Origin: B3-G11 sp036985855
GTDB taxonomy: Bacteria; Actinomycetota; Acidimicrobiia; Spongiisociales; UBA5794
DNA: 64,000 bases
Assembly (NCBI GenBank): GCA_036985855.1
Contig: BTQL01000003.1
Coordinates: 1-64,000, forward strand
Direction: 5' to 3'
The notes under the pieces are model-generated. The model did not search any database. It saw nothing but the letters and a program-made list of their open reading frames with translations, and was not told the origin of the DNA. Shown here in pieces: positions 7,017 through 13,993 of the stretch; positions within the stretch are counted from its first letter, which is position 1; the number at the start of each line of letters is the position of its first letter. The position numbers and the translations under genes were made by a program.

Positions 7017-8987
7017 TTACTGGTTCACGGCCGTGGACCCTTCAGCCTGGCTTCCTTCAGTTGGAAGACTTCCGCCGTAGGCCTCGGTCAGCACTTCGTC
7101 GAACGAAGCCGTCGCGACCAAGATCGACTGGCCGGTTTTGGAGCGCGTCAATCGCACGGGAATCTGAAGACGCTTGATGTCGTCGAGGTCGATGTCGCGT
7201 AACCCCCATGCGAGGCTGACAGCCCCTGCGAGGCTCAGTGTGTCGTCCAGTGTGAACGCGTCGGCGAGACCTGCTGCTTGAGCTGTGAGTTCGGTCGGGG
7301 AGTCGAATGACTTCAACTCTTTGAAGAGTTCGATGATCACATCTTGTTGATGCTGGTTTCTCAGCAAATCGCTTGCTCCAGGAACGGACTTCCACGAGCC
7401 GTTTATCTTCTGCAGTGTGTGGCGGGAGCGCACCCAGGCGAGTGCTTGGTCACCGCTCGCATTCGTGCAACCAGCGGGCAGCGACAGTTCAGCCTTCCTG
7501 TCTGACACCGGATACTCGACGCAGATCTCGACGCCGCCGACCGCATCGATGATCCGCTCAAAACCATCGAAATCGAAGATTGCGAAGTGATCGACCTCAA
7601 TCCCTGTGAACTGTCCGACCGTGTACGACAGCAGGCTCGGTCCATTGATGTCCTTCGATTCGCATCCGTGGATGAGCGAGTTGATACGACTGTTGCCCCC
7701 TGTGCAAGCGTTCTCGACGTAGAGATCACGGGGGAGGGAGATCATGAACGGCTTTGCGCCGTTCGTCGGGCGAACGAGGTAGAGGATCACGTCCGCCGCG
7801 CCGGAGACTTCGTCTCCACCGACGATCAGGAAGGTTTCGAACGCCTGTTCTGGTGCTGTCGTCTGAGGGATGTCAGCCGGCGGTTCCTCGTCGGCCTCGA
7901 GCTCGACGTCGAACTCGCCGGGAGCGGATCTCTCGCCGCTTGCAGCCACCACAGCCGACGTATCAAGGGTCTCGGTTTCGACTCGCAACCACGAATACCA
8001 GAGCTGTACCCCGGTGTATGCACCGAATATGCCGAGGAGCAGCAGCATTGCGGTAGCCCCATGCACGAGGGCGCGGCGCCACCAGATCGGGGCGAGCCGG
8101 TGGGCTCCCGTCGATCGGTTTCGGACATATCCGAGAACAGGTGCGCCGGCCTTGTCGAGATCGCGGATCGCGGCTGTGATGGATGTCGGGTCCGCCGAGT
8201 CGGCGACGACGAGGATCGTGCCATCTGCGTGTGCACCGAGCTGTGGTGTCGCATGTGACCAGAGAATCGGCGGAACATCGATGAGTACGAGATCGGCGCT
8301 TTCGGATACGGTGTCGATCGCCTCAGCGACAAGGACCCCCGCGAGTCCCTCGTCGTCTGCGAGTGAGTCACCGGATGGGAGCATTGGAAACCGCGTCCCA
8401 TCTTCCAGATTCCACATCCGGGCTGCCTCTGAAAGGGTTGCGGTACCCGCAGCGACGTCTGAAAGTCCTGGCGAACTTCCGGTGGAGAGGAATCGTCCAA
8501 GACCGTTCGGGGAGGGGTCGGCATCCACAAGCATGGTCCTTCGCCCAGCCTTGGTAGCTGCAATGGCAAGGTTGAGCGCGACCGTAGACGCACCCTGTCC
8601 GGGACCGGGCGAGCTTATGAGCAGGACTCGCCCTGTCGTCTGGCCCTCGATCTCTCTGAGCATCCCGGTATACCGATCTATGGCGTCAACGTCATTGAGC
8701 GCTGCGGCTGGACCCGACGTATCGACAGGTATGGAGCTGAGCAGAGGGAGTTCGTCGACCGATGACTCCAGGGTCGGGCCTGCTGTCAGTCGTGACACGA
8801 GCCACCACACGAAACCGGTGGTGAGACCGGCGGCGGCCGCGGAGGCGATGATTCCACGGTTCGTGTCCCAGACGGTCACGCCCGCGAGGAATACAACAAC
8901 ACCACCGAGCGCGGAGAGGACATTGGCCGTCGACAGGACGCGTTCGTACCGGCGTTGATTCGGTTCGCTTCGTTGTGCCTCGCTCAT
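7017..8987 (-). CDS. ATPase-like (CpsD/BY-kinase fold) fused to LytR-CpsA-Psr glycan ligase
   Basis: This is a 656-residue fusion. Residues 22-65 form two transmembrane helices; 95-300 form a MinD/CpsD-type domain with switch LVDADP and Walker B VLIDVPP; 308-331 is a third helix; 385-560 is an LCP domain with ISLPRDLYV, VDHFAIFDFDGFERIIDAVG, ALAWVRSRHT and DLLRNQHQQDV. LCP enzymes transfer polyprenyl-phosphate-linked glycans to peptidoglycan, and the conserved Arg/Asp residues are present. The P-loop, SPGPGQGASTVALNLA, has Ala133 where lysine is expected, and no tyrosine-rich tail is visible, so kinase activity is doubtful. ATG 8987 follows AAGGGGA. It is flanked on the same strand by two paralogous anchored proteins. 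The topology places the ATPase domain inside and the LCP domain outside. Confidence 0.88.
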   Translation of the reverse strand: MSEAQRSEPNQRRYERVLSTANVLSALGGVVVFLAGVTVWDTNRGIIASAAAAGLTTGFVWWLVSRLTAGPTLESSVDELPLLSSIPVDTSGPAAALNDVDAIDRYTGMLREIEGQTTGRVLLISSPGPGQGASTVALNLAIAATKAGRRTMLVDADPSPNGLGRFLSTGSSPGLSDVAAGTATLSEAARMWNLEDGTRFPMLPSGDSLADDEGLAGVLVAEAIDTVSESADLVLIDVPPILWSHATPQLGAHADGTILVVADSADPTSITAAIRDLDKAGAPVLGYVRNRSTGAHRLAPIWWRRALVHGATAMLLLLGIFGAYTGVQLWYSWLRVETETLDTSAVVAASGERSAPGEFDVELEADEEPPADIPQTTAPEQAFETFLIVGGDEVSGAADVILYLVRPTNGAKPFMISLPRDLYVENACTGGNSRINSLIHGCESKDINGPSLLSYTVGQFTGIEVDHFAIFDFDGFERIIDAVGGVEICVEYPVSDRKAELSLPAGCTNASGDQALAWVRSRHTLQKINGSWKSVPGASDLLRNQHQQDVIIELFKELKSFDSPTELTAQAAGLADAFTLDDTLSLAGAVSLAWGLRDIDLDDIKRLQIPVRLTRSKTGQSILVATASFDEVLTEAYGGSLPTEGSQAEGSTAVNQ

Positions 8988-9059
8988 GGAGTCCCCTTGG
9001 CTGAACGCGCGATCATCGCGGCGGAATGGTACGCACTTCTCGTCATAGCTCGATTGCCA

Positions 9060-10064
9060 TCAGCTCGATGACTGACACGGGTCTGGAGAGTAGATTCCTT
9101 CGACTGTACCTTGTGGTTCCGTGCTTGTCACAGGGCCCCACAGCAGCAGCTCTCCACCGTCGGACAATCTGAAGTGGTCCTTACCGTTGATGACCTCGAA
9201 CGAGACCGTATAGGACGTATAGGTGGCTTGCAAGGACTCGACGGTGTCGCCAAGTCGTATTCCTGAGAGGGTCTCCAGCATGGGACTCGATTCGTCTTGT
9301 CCTGCGTTCTCATATCGATACGCGATGAACTGGGCGTCGTCTGTGTAGCCATCGAAGACCGTCCGCAGGCCGCCCCATTCGAGCCAATACCACTGTTCGG
9401 ACGCACACAGATCCGAACCGAGTCCTGATGTCTCTGCCTGTCCGAGGCTGGCGACAAAGGCTCCGGCGGATGCTGTTATGGGCGATCCGAATGCGACCGG
9501 TCCGATGCCGGAGGCCTTGAGTTTGAGCTCGGGAACGGGTATCGGCTCTCCGGTGGTCTCCCACGCGTCTGCCGCTGGATAGGCGACGGTAGTTTGGGTT
9601 GTGCTCGAGGTCGTGGTCTGTGGCTGGGTTGTGGCGGTCTCGAGGGCCGCAGTTGTCTGAGTCACCTGCGTTGTCGTCGTTTCTGCTGCTGCGATTGTCC
9701 CTCTCGTGACCGTGCTGTCTCGATCTACGAACACGAGTGCCCACACGGACACAACGGCAACGAGAAGCAAGAGAGGTATCAGCCACTTCGCTTTACTCGG
9801 CTTTGGGTCGGGAGGGAGCGTCCAGTCGTCGAAGTCGAATTCGCCCGTGTCATCGGTGGGGGACGGTGGAGGAGGCTCCGATGCGGACTGTTCAACAGTC
9901 GATGCTGTTGCGGCTACGACTGCTGTCCCTTCGGTTGAAGGAGTTGCGTCGCTGATGCTCACGTCAATCCATGGTTTCCCGCAGTTCGGACACAGTGTCT
10001 CGTCCGCTGGGCGCGGTGTCCCGCAATGGATACAAACGGGGAGGCTCGAGGAGGTATCGGTCAT
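9060..10064 (-). CDS. Zinc-ribbon membrane-anchored exported protein
   Basis: The 334-residue protein starts with a zinc ribbon (CIHCGTPRPADETLCPNCGKPW, two CxxC knuckles in residues 11-32), followed by an acidic/proline-rich stretch, a transmembrane helix near residues 118-137 (WLIPLLLLVAVVSVWALVFV), a Thr-rich linker and an outer domain. The outer domain repeats the series seen at 6082-6981: AFVASLGQA, ETLSGIRLGDTVESL, LLLWGPV and GIYSPDPC. ATG 10064 was chosen because it directly precedes the ribbon; no strong ribosome-binding site is visible. The ribbon would be cytosolic. It is the first gene of a three- or four-gene minus-strand cluster with the LCP fusion. The function is unknown. Confidence 0.75.
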   Translation of the reverse strand: MTDTSSSLPVCIHCGTPRPADETLCPNCGKPWIDVSISDATPSTEGTAVVAATASTVEQSASEPPPPSPTDDTGEFDFDDWTLPPDPKPSKAKWLIPLLLLVAVVSVWALVFVDRDSTVTRGTIAAAETTTTQVTQTTAALETATTQPQTTTSSTTQTTVAYPAADAWETTGEPIPVPELKLKASGIGPVAFGSPITASAGAFVASLGQAETSGLGSDLCASEQWYWLEWGGLRTVFDGYTDDAQFIAYRYENAGQDESSPMLETLSGIRLGDTVESLQATYTSYTVSFEVINGKDHFRLSDGGELLLWGPVTSTEPQGTVEGIYSPDPCQSSS

Positions 10065-10172
10065 GACACTGAGATTACGGAGTAACCCCAAATACAAGCT
10101 GTCTTTGGAAACTCGTCCGTAGCTCGGCCGACGCATCGCACGCCGCGTCGGAGCGTGTCGACCGTGCGCGGT

Positions 10173-10598
10173 CTACTGGTCAGTCATCTCGCTGCAGGGT
10201 CTGACGTTGTCTTCGATCGTCGCGGCAGAGAGCTCGATGAGCATTGCGTTCCTGGCTTTTTGCCACGGCGCATGGAGGGCACAGAGATCGAACTCTGGAC
10301 ATGGAATCCCTCTTTGAACACATCCTTGATCCTCGATGCTGTCCTCTATGACTTCGATCACCTCGAGAACGGAGACCTCCTTGAGCGAGGCAAGAAGACG
10401 ATATCCGCCGCGAGGCCCCGGAGTGGATGAGACCCAGCCGGCCTTGACCAGAGGCGATATCACCTGGGGAAGGTAGTGCGTCGTGATGCCGAGCTTATCG
10501 GCGAGCAGCTTTCCGGCGATGGTCTCGCCCTCAGCATCCCCGATGCAGCGCATCGCTTTGAGAGCTAGATCCGATTTCTTCGTCATCTCAAGCCGCAT
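10173..10598 (-). CDS. Rrf2-family transcription regulator, likely Fe-S
   Basis: The 141-residue protein has the Rrf2 winged helix (residues 1-75: KKSDLALKAMRCIG, LGITTHYLPQVISPLVKAGWV, STPGPRGGYRL) and then a cysteine loop GCVQRGIPCPEFDLC (Cys-X6-Cys-X5-Cys). IscR and NsrR hold a 2Fe-2S or 4Fe-4S cluster with three cysteines in this position, so the protein is predicted to sense iron-sulfur status, NO or redox state. The neighbours are not Fe-S assembly genes, so the regulon is unknown. A second in-frame ATG four codons downstream is a possible start. Confidence 0.87.
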   Translation of the reverse strand: MRLEMTKKSDLALKAMRCIGDAEGETIAGKLLADKLGITTHYLPQVISPLVKAGWVSSTPGPRGGYRLLASLKEVSVLEVIEVIEDSIEDQGCVQRGIPCPEFDLCALHAPWQKARNAMLIELSAATIEDNVRPCSEMTDQ

Positions 10599-10636
10599 GA
10601 CGGTTCCTTAGTTCGTTAGGTGGCAATATAGGGACT

Positions 10637-10857
10637 GTGGTGGGTGAAGTCACACGATCCATGGTCGTAGGCAAGAAAGACGGTCCCCGCGCCGGTACGT
10701 CCATCTCGGTGGGTGTCGCCGTGGATTCCGGGCCAGTATGTGACCGAAGTGCGAATTCGCTTCGTCTACGCCTGCAGCGGCCCGTCGATCGTCTATGCAG
10801 CGATGTATTCAACGGCAGGGAAACGCGACGTCGAGGTTCCTTCTGCGTGGCCTCTGG
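10637..10857 (+). pseudogene. Possible frameshifted coding remnant
   Basis: No intact gene was found between the Rrf2 and LysE genes. On the plus strand the frame starting with GTG 10637 reads as plausible protein (SMVVGKKDGPRAGTSISVGV) up to about 10710, and a frame shifted by one reads plausibly from there (GQYVTEVRIRFVYACSGPSI) up to the LysE stop region. Third positions look coding-like in both halves. This could be a decayed gene or a base error. It was not recognised, and chance cannot be excluded. Confidence 0.22.
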
Positions 10858-11493
10858 TCACGTCGCTTTGTTTCCGGACGCTGCCGCGATACCGGCAAGG
10901 GCGACATAGGCAGCCCCGGCAGTCAGACGTGTCGTGCGCGCCGCTCGCGGGCGTTTTCTGAACAGGTCGCCGAGGCCGCCCCCGATCAGTGCATAAATCG
11001 AGTCGGATACGAGGCCAATCGTCACGAGCGTCATGCCGAGGACAAGCGTCTGCAGCGTTGGGTTCGGAGAGTTTGCATCCACGAACTGAGGCAGAAATGC
11101 GAGAAAAAAGATCGCGACCTTTGGGTTGAGAACGTTTACCAGAATTCCCTGGGTGAAGATGCGTCGCAATGATTGCGGCGCGATGTGCGGAGTTGTGAAC
11201 TCGGCGTCGTCGGCAGTCAGTGTGCGATACCCGATCCAAGCGAGATAGCCAACTCCGAGCCACTTGACCGTCATGTACGCGATCGATGAGCCTGCCAGGA
11301 GGATGCTCAGACCAGCCACTGCCGCGACAACGTGAACAGCCGAACCAAGGTTGACACCCACTGCGGACACAAGACCAGCGGTTCTCCCTTGGCTGACGCT
11401 ACGGGTGAGGATGTAGATCACGGCTGGACCCGGCACGATGACAAGCACAAGTGAGGCGAGTGCAACGATGAGGACTGTATTCGCGTCCGGCAT
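10858..11493 (-). CDS. LysE/RhtB-family amino-acid exporter
   Basis: The 211-residue protein has the LysE hydropathy pattern of five to six helices and family motifs: LVIVPGPAVIYILTRSVSQG near the N terminus, then GVNLGSAVHVVAAVAGLS, KWLGVGYLAWIGYRTL and FTQGILVNVLNPKVAIFFLA. Members export amino acids such as lysine, homoserine or threonine, or related small metabolites; the substrate cannot be assigned. ATG 11493 is divergent from the hypothetical gene at 11559 across 65 bp, which must contain both promoters. Confidence 0.92.
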   Translation of the reverse strand: MPDANTVLIVALASLVLVIVPGPAVIYILTRSVSQGRTAGLVSAVGVNLGSAVHVVAAVAGLSILLAGSSIAYMTVKWLGVGYLAWIGYRTLTADDAEFTTPHIAPQSLRRIFTQGILVNVLNPKVAIFFLAFLPQFVDANSPNPTLQTLVLGMTLVTIGLVSDSIYALIGGGLGDLFRKRPRAARTTRLTAGAAYVALAGIAAASGNKAT

Positions 11494-11558
11494 CGGCCGA
11501 TACTACTTGTGGCGGTATTGTTGGATCACCGCGAGGATTCAAGGAACTGAGGAGTGAC

Positions 11559-12119
11559 ATGCCAGAGAATTCGACTATCGATGATCAGGACTGGCTCGTC
11601 CCTGCGATCCTTGCCGCGGTGGTTCTCGTCGTGGTTGTGATCGTTGGCATCGTCATCGGCGTGCGCGCGGGGAGCCGGGGTGATGACTCGATTGCTGGGC
11701 AACTCGAACGATGGTCCTCGTGTCTGCGTTCCGAGGGAGCCAATGTCCCGCTTGTGGAATCACTGCGCGATGGCGGGTTCCGGATCACGGTTGACGGTTC
11801 GCTCCTCGATGAGGGTCTCGATTATGACGCGGTTGCACCCGCGCTCGATGCTTGTGAGAACGAAGCGCCTGACGGAATACGTCAGATCGTATCTCTTCTG
11901 GATACGCTGCCCCGTCTGCCTTTCGATGAGTTCGGAACAGGTGCATTTCGCTTCGATGATGCGCAAGATTTCCTGTTCGACCCATTCCAGGAGGAACCCC
12001 GTCATGGTGGTCGTGAACGGCGCGATATTGCCGAATTGTGCGAGCGCGGCGAGCACGGCGGAATCGATGAGGCGGACATTCCCCCACGCCTTCGGCGTGT
12101 GTGCAAGCGGTCCTCGTAG
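11559..12119 (+). CDS. Membrane-anchored hypothetical protein
   Basis: The 186-residue protein has a short acidic N terminus, one strong transmembrane helix at residues 14-36 (VPAILAAVVLVVVVIVGIVIGV) and an acidic extracytoplasmic domain with three or four cysteines (SCLRSEG, DACENEAPDG, ELCERG, VCKRSS). The CLRSEG...ACE arrangement resembles small secreted actinobacterial proteins in which such cysteines form disulfides, but no named family was recognised. A plus-strand gap of 287 bp follows, before the sigma factor; nothing beyond likely promoter sequence was seen there. Confidence 0.65.
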   Translation: MPENSTIDDQDWLVPAILAAVVLVVVVIVGIVIGVRAGSRGDDSIAGQLERWSSCLRSEGANVPLVESLRDGGFRITVDGSLLDEGLDYDAVAPALDACENEAPDGIRQIVSLLDTLPRLPFDEFGTGAFRFDDAQDFLFDPFQEEPRHGGRERRDIAELCERGEHGGIDEADIPPRLRRVCKRSS

Positions 12120-12406
12120 AGGGCCAGCAGAACGGGCTCGCCACATCGCCAAGCGCCGGAAGCCGATGGAGAGAATGTTCGCCGCGGGCCGGCCCTGCGG
12201 TTCAGCTTGACCCTTCGTCAATTGCGGTCAATCTGGTGGTAGTCGCAGGGAGTCCCTACCTTCGGCTCGTGAAGAAAAGGGGTTCACAAACGCTGGTGGC
12301 TGTGTGATATTGATGTGCACGCCCCGGATAGGTGGATCCGGCACTTCCAGACGACTGATTCATGTCCGCCGTTGAAGACGACCGTCGATCTGTTGGAGGA
12401 AACGGG

Positions 12407-13456
12407 ATGACGACCGGTTCGAAGCCTCGCAAGTCGATCGTGAACAGAGCCGTTCGTGAACGCGAAGAGGCCAAAGAGCGGATGGATCGTGACACACTCA
12501 GCCGGTCTGTCAAGGATAGAGAGCGGTCAAAGCTCACGGACGACCGGGGGCGTCTCACCACCGACCTCGTTAGCCAGTATCTCACGTCGATCGGAGAGTT
12601 CGAGCTACTCACCGCTGAGAACGAGGTCGATTACGCCCAGAAGATCGAGGCCGGCCAGGCCGCAGAGGAACGCCTCAAGGCTGGCGACTTCAAGACCAAG
12701 GGTGAGGAGATCCTCCTCAAGCGACAGGTGCGTCGAGGCGCTGAAGCCAAGGATGCATTTCTCACGGCGAATCTCAGACTCGTCGTGGCGAATGCCAGGA
12801 GATACGCAAATACTTCTGGCATCGATTTTCTCGATCTCATCCAGGAGGGCAACCTCGGATTGATTCGGGCAGTCGAGAAGTTCGACTGGCGCAAGGGATT
12901 CAAGTTCTCCACGTATGCGACGTGGTGGATCAGACAGGCGATCACTCGGGCGATCGCCGACAAGTCACGAACGGTTCGGATACCCGTCCATCTGCACGAC
13001 ACGCTTGCAGCTGTTCGCGCAGCCCAGGCCTCACTCAAAGCTGAGCTTGGTCGGGACCCGAAACCCGAGGAGATCGCCGAAGAGGCAGGAGTCGAGGTTT
13101 CCAAGGTGGAGCTTGCATTGGCCGTCGCCGACACTGTCTCCCTCGAGCAGCCCATCGGAGAAGATGGTGCACAGCTCGGGGACTTTATCGAGGATGAGGA
13201 TGCCGCTGACCCGGTCAAAGTCACCGAGGAGCTCGATGTTGCGAACTCCCTCAGAAAATCGATCGAGCGACTCCCGATGCGCGAGGGCAGGATCCTTGCG
13301 CTGCGATACGGTTTCTACGACGGGATACCGCGAACGCTCGAAGAGATCGGCGAAGAGTTCAACCTCACCCGCGAGCGCATCCGTCAGCTCGAGAAACTTG
13401 CACTGTGTCGCTTGCGCCACCCGAGCTTTGGTATTCGGGAACAAGATCTGGTTTGA
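12407..13456 (+). CDS. RNA polymerase sigma-70 factor, primary-like (group 1/2)
   Basis: The 349-residue protein contains region 1.2 (LVSQYLTSIGEFELLTAENE), region 2 (NLRLVVANARRYA, FLDLIQEGNLGLIRAVEKFD, FKFSTYATWWIRQAITRAI), region 3 (VHLHDTLAAVRAA...LGRDPKPEEIAEEAGV) and region 4 with the helix-turn-helix (TLEEIGEEFNLTRERIRQLE). It lacks the long acidic N-terminal extension of many RpoD proteins, so it may be a group 2 factor such as SigB/HrdB paralogues. ATG 12407 has a consensus GGAGGA six bases upstream, which decides the start against an in-frame ATG at 12362. It directs core polymerase to -10/-35 promoters. It is not clear whether this is the essential vegetative factor. Confidence 0.92.
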   Translation: MTTGSKPRKSIVNRAVREREEAKERMDRDTLSRSVKDRERSKLTDDRGRLTTDLVSQYLTSIGEFELLTAENEVDYAQKIEAGQAAEERLKAGDFKTKGEEILLKRQVRRGAEAKDAFLTANLRLVVANARRYANTSGIDFLDLIQEGNLGLIRAVEKFDWRKGFKFSTYATWWIRQAITRAIADKSRTVRIPVHLHDTLAAVRAAQASLKAELGRDPKPEEIAEEAGVEVSKVELALAVADTVSLEQPIGEDGAQLGDFIEDEDAADPVKVTEELDVANSLRKSIERLPMREGRILALRYGFYDGIPRTLEEIGEEFNLTRERIRQLEKLALCRLRHPSFGIREQDLV

Positions 13457-13579
13457 CAGGTACGAGGCCTCAGGTATCAGGCGTCACGCAGGGATCAGGC
13501 CTTCGGTTTGTTCTCAGTTCCTGTTTCTGATCTATCCCAACTGATCCGGTTCGGGTAGCGTTGTCATCGGAGGTGGAGC

Positions 13580-13951
13580 ATGCGGCTCGCAGCACTCGTA
13601 GGTGGCGAAGCGGAAATCGTTGGACCCGAAGCAACGCTGATGGATGTTGCGAAGGCGATGGCCGATCACGAGGTCGGCGCGGTCGCCGTCGTGGACCGAA
13701 GTGGATTGGTTGGGATCTGCACAGATCGTGACCTGGCAATGGCACTTGGCAGGGGATGTACACCTGGGGACGTGGTCTCGACATGCATGACCGAAGGGCC
13801 CGATGTTGTGGATCCCGATACGCGCATCAGCGATGCAGCTGCGTGGATGCTCGAGACCGGTTATCGGCACCTTCCGGTGATGGCTGACGGCGAGCTCCTC
13901 GGTATCGTCGATGTCCGCGACGTCCTCTGGGCGTTGGTCGAGGATCAGTGA
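13580..13951 (+). CDS. Two-CBS-domain protein
   Basis: The 123-residue protein is a single Bateman module: CBS1 (EATLMDVAKAMADHEVGAVA, LVGICTDRDLAMAL) and CBS2 (VVDPDTRISDAAAWMLETGY, LLGIVDVRDVLWAL). Such small proteins commonly bind AMP/ATP or NADH and modulate enzymes or transporters. ATG 13580 is preceded by GGAGGTGGAGC. It is similar in architecture to the truncated gene at the left edge of the window. The partner is unknown. Confidence 0.88.
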   Translation: MRLAALVGGEAEIVGPEATLMDVAKAMADHEVGAVAVVDRSGLVGICTDRDLAMALGRGCTPGDVVSTCMTEGPDVVDPDTRISDAAAWMLETGYRHLPVMADGELLGIVDVRDVLWALVEDQ

Positions 13952-13993
13952 ACAGCCGCCAGACAGATCCTTCTCCTTCTGATGCCCGATCGC

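Noticed and set aside
11760..12221. Open minus-strand frame (153 codons) opposite the hypothetical gene at 11559-12119
   Set aside because: It is antisense to a gene with a better start and clear signal-anchor, has no similarity and Arg/Gly-rich shadow composition.
12207..12231. TTGACC-N13-GGTCAA inverted repeat upstream of the sigma factor gene
   Set aside because: Six-base arms occur by chance often in this composition, and no nearby promoter or regulator supports an operator.
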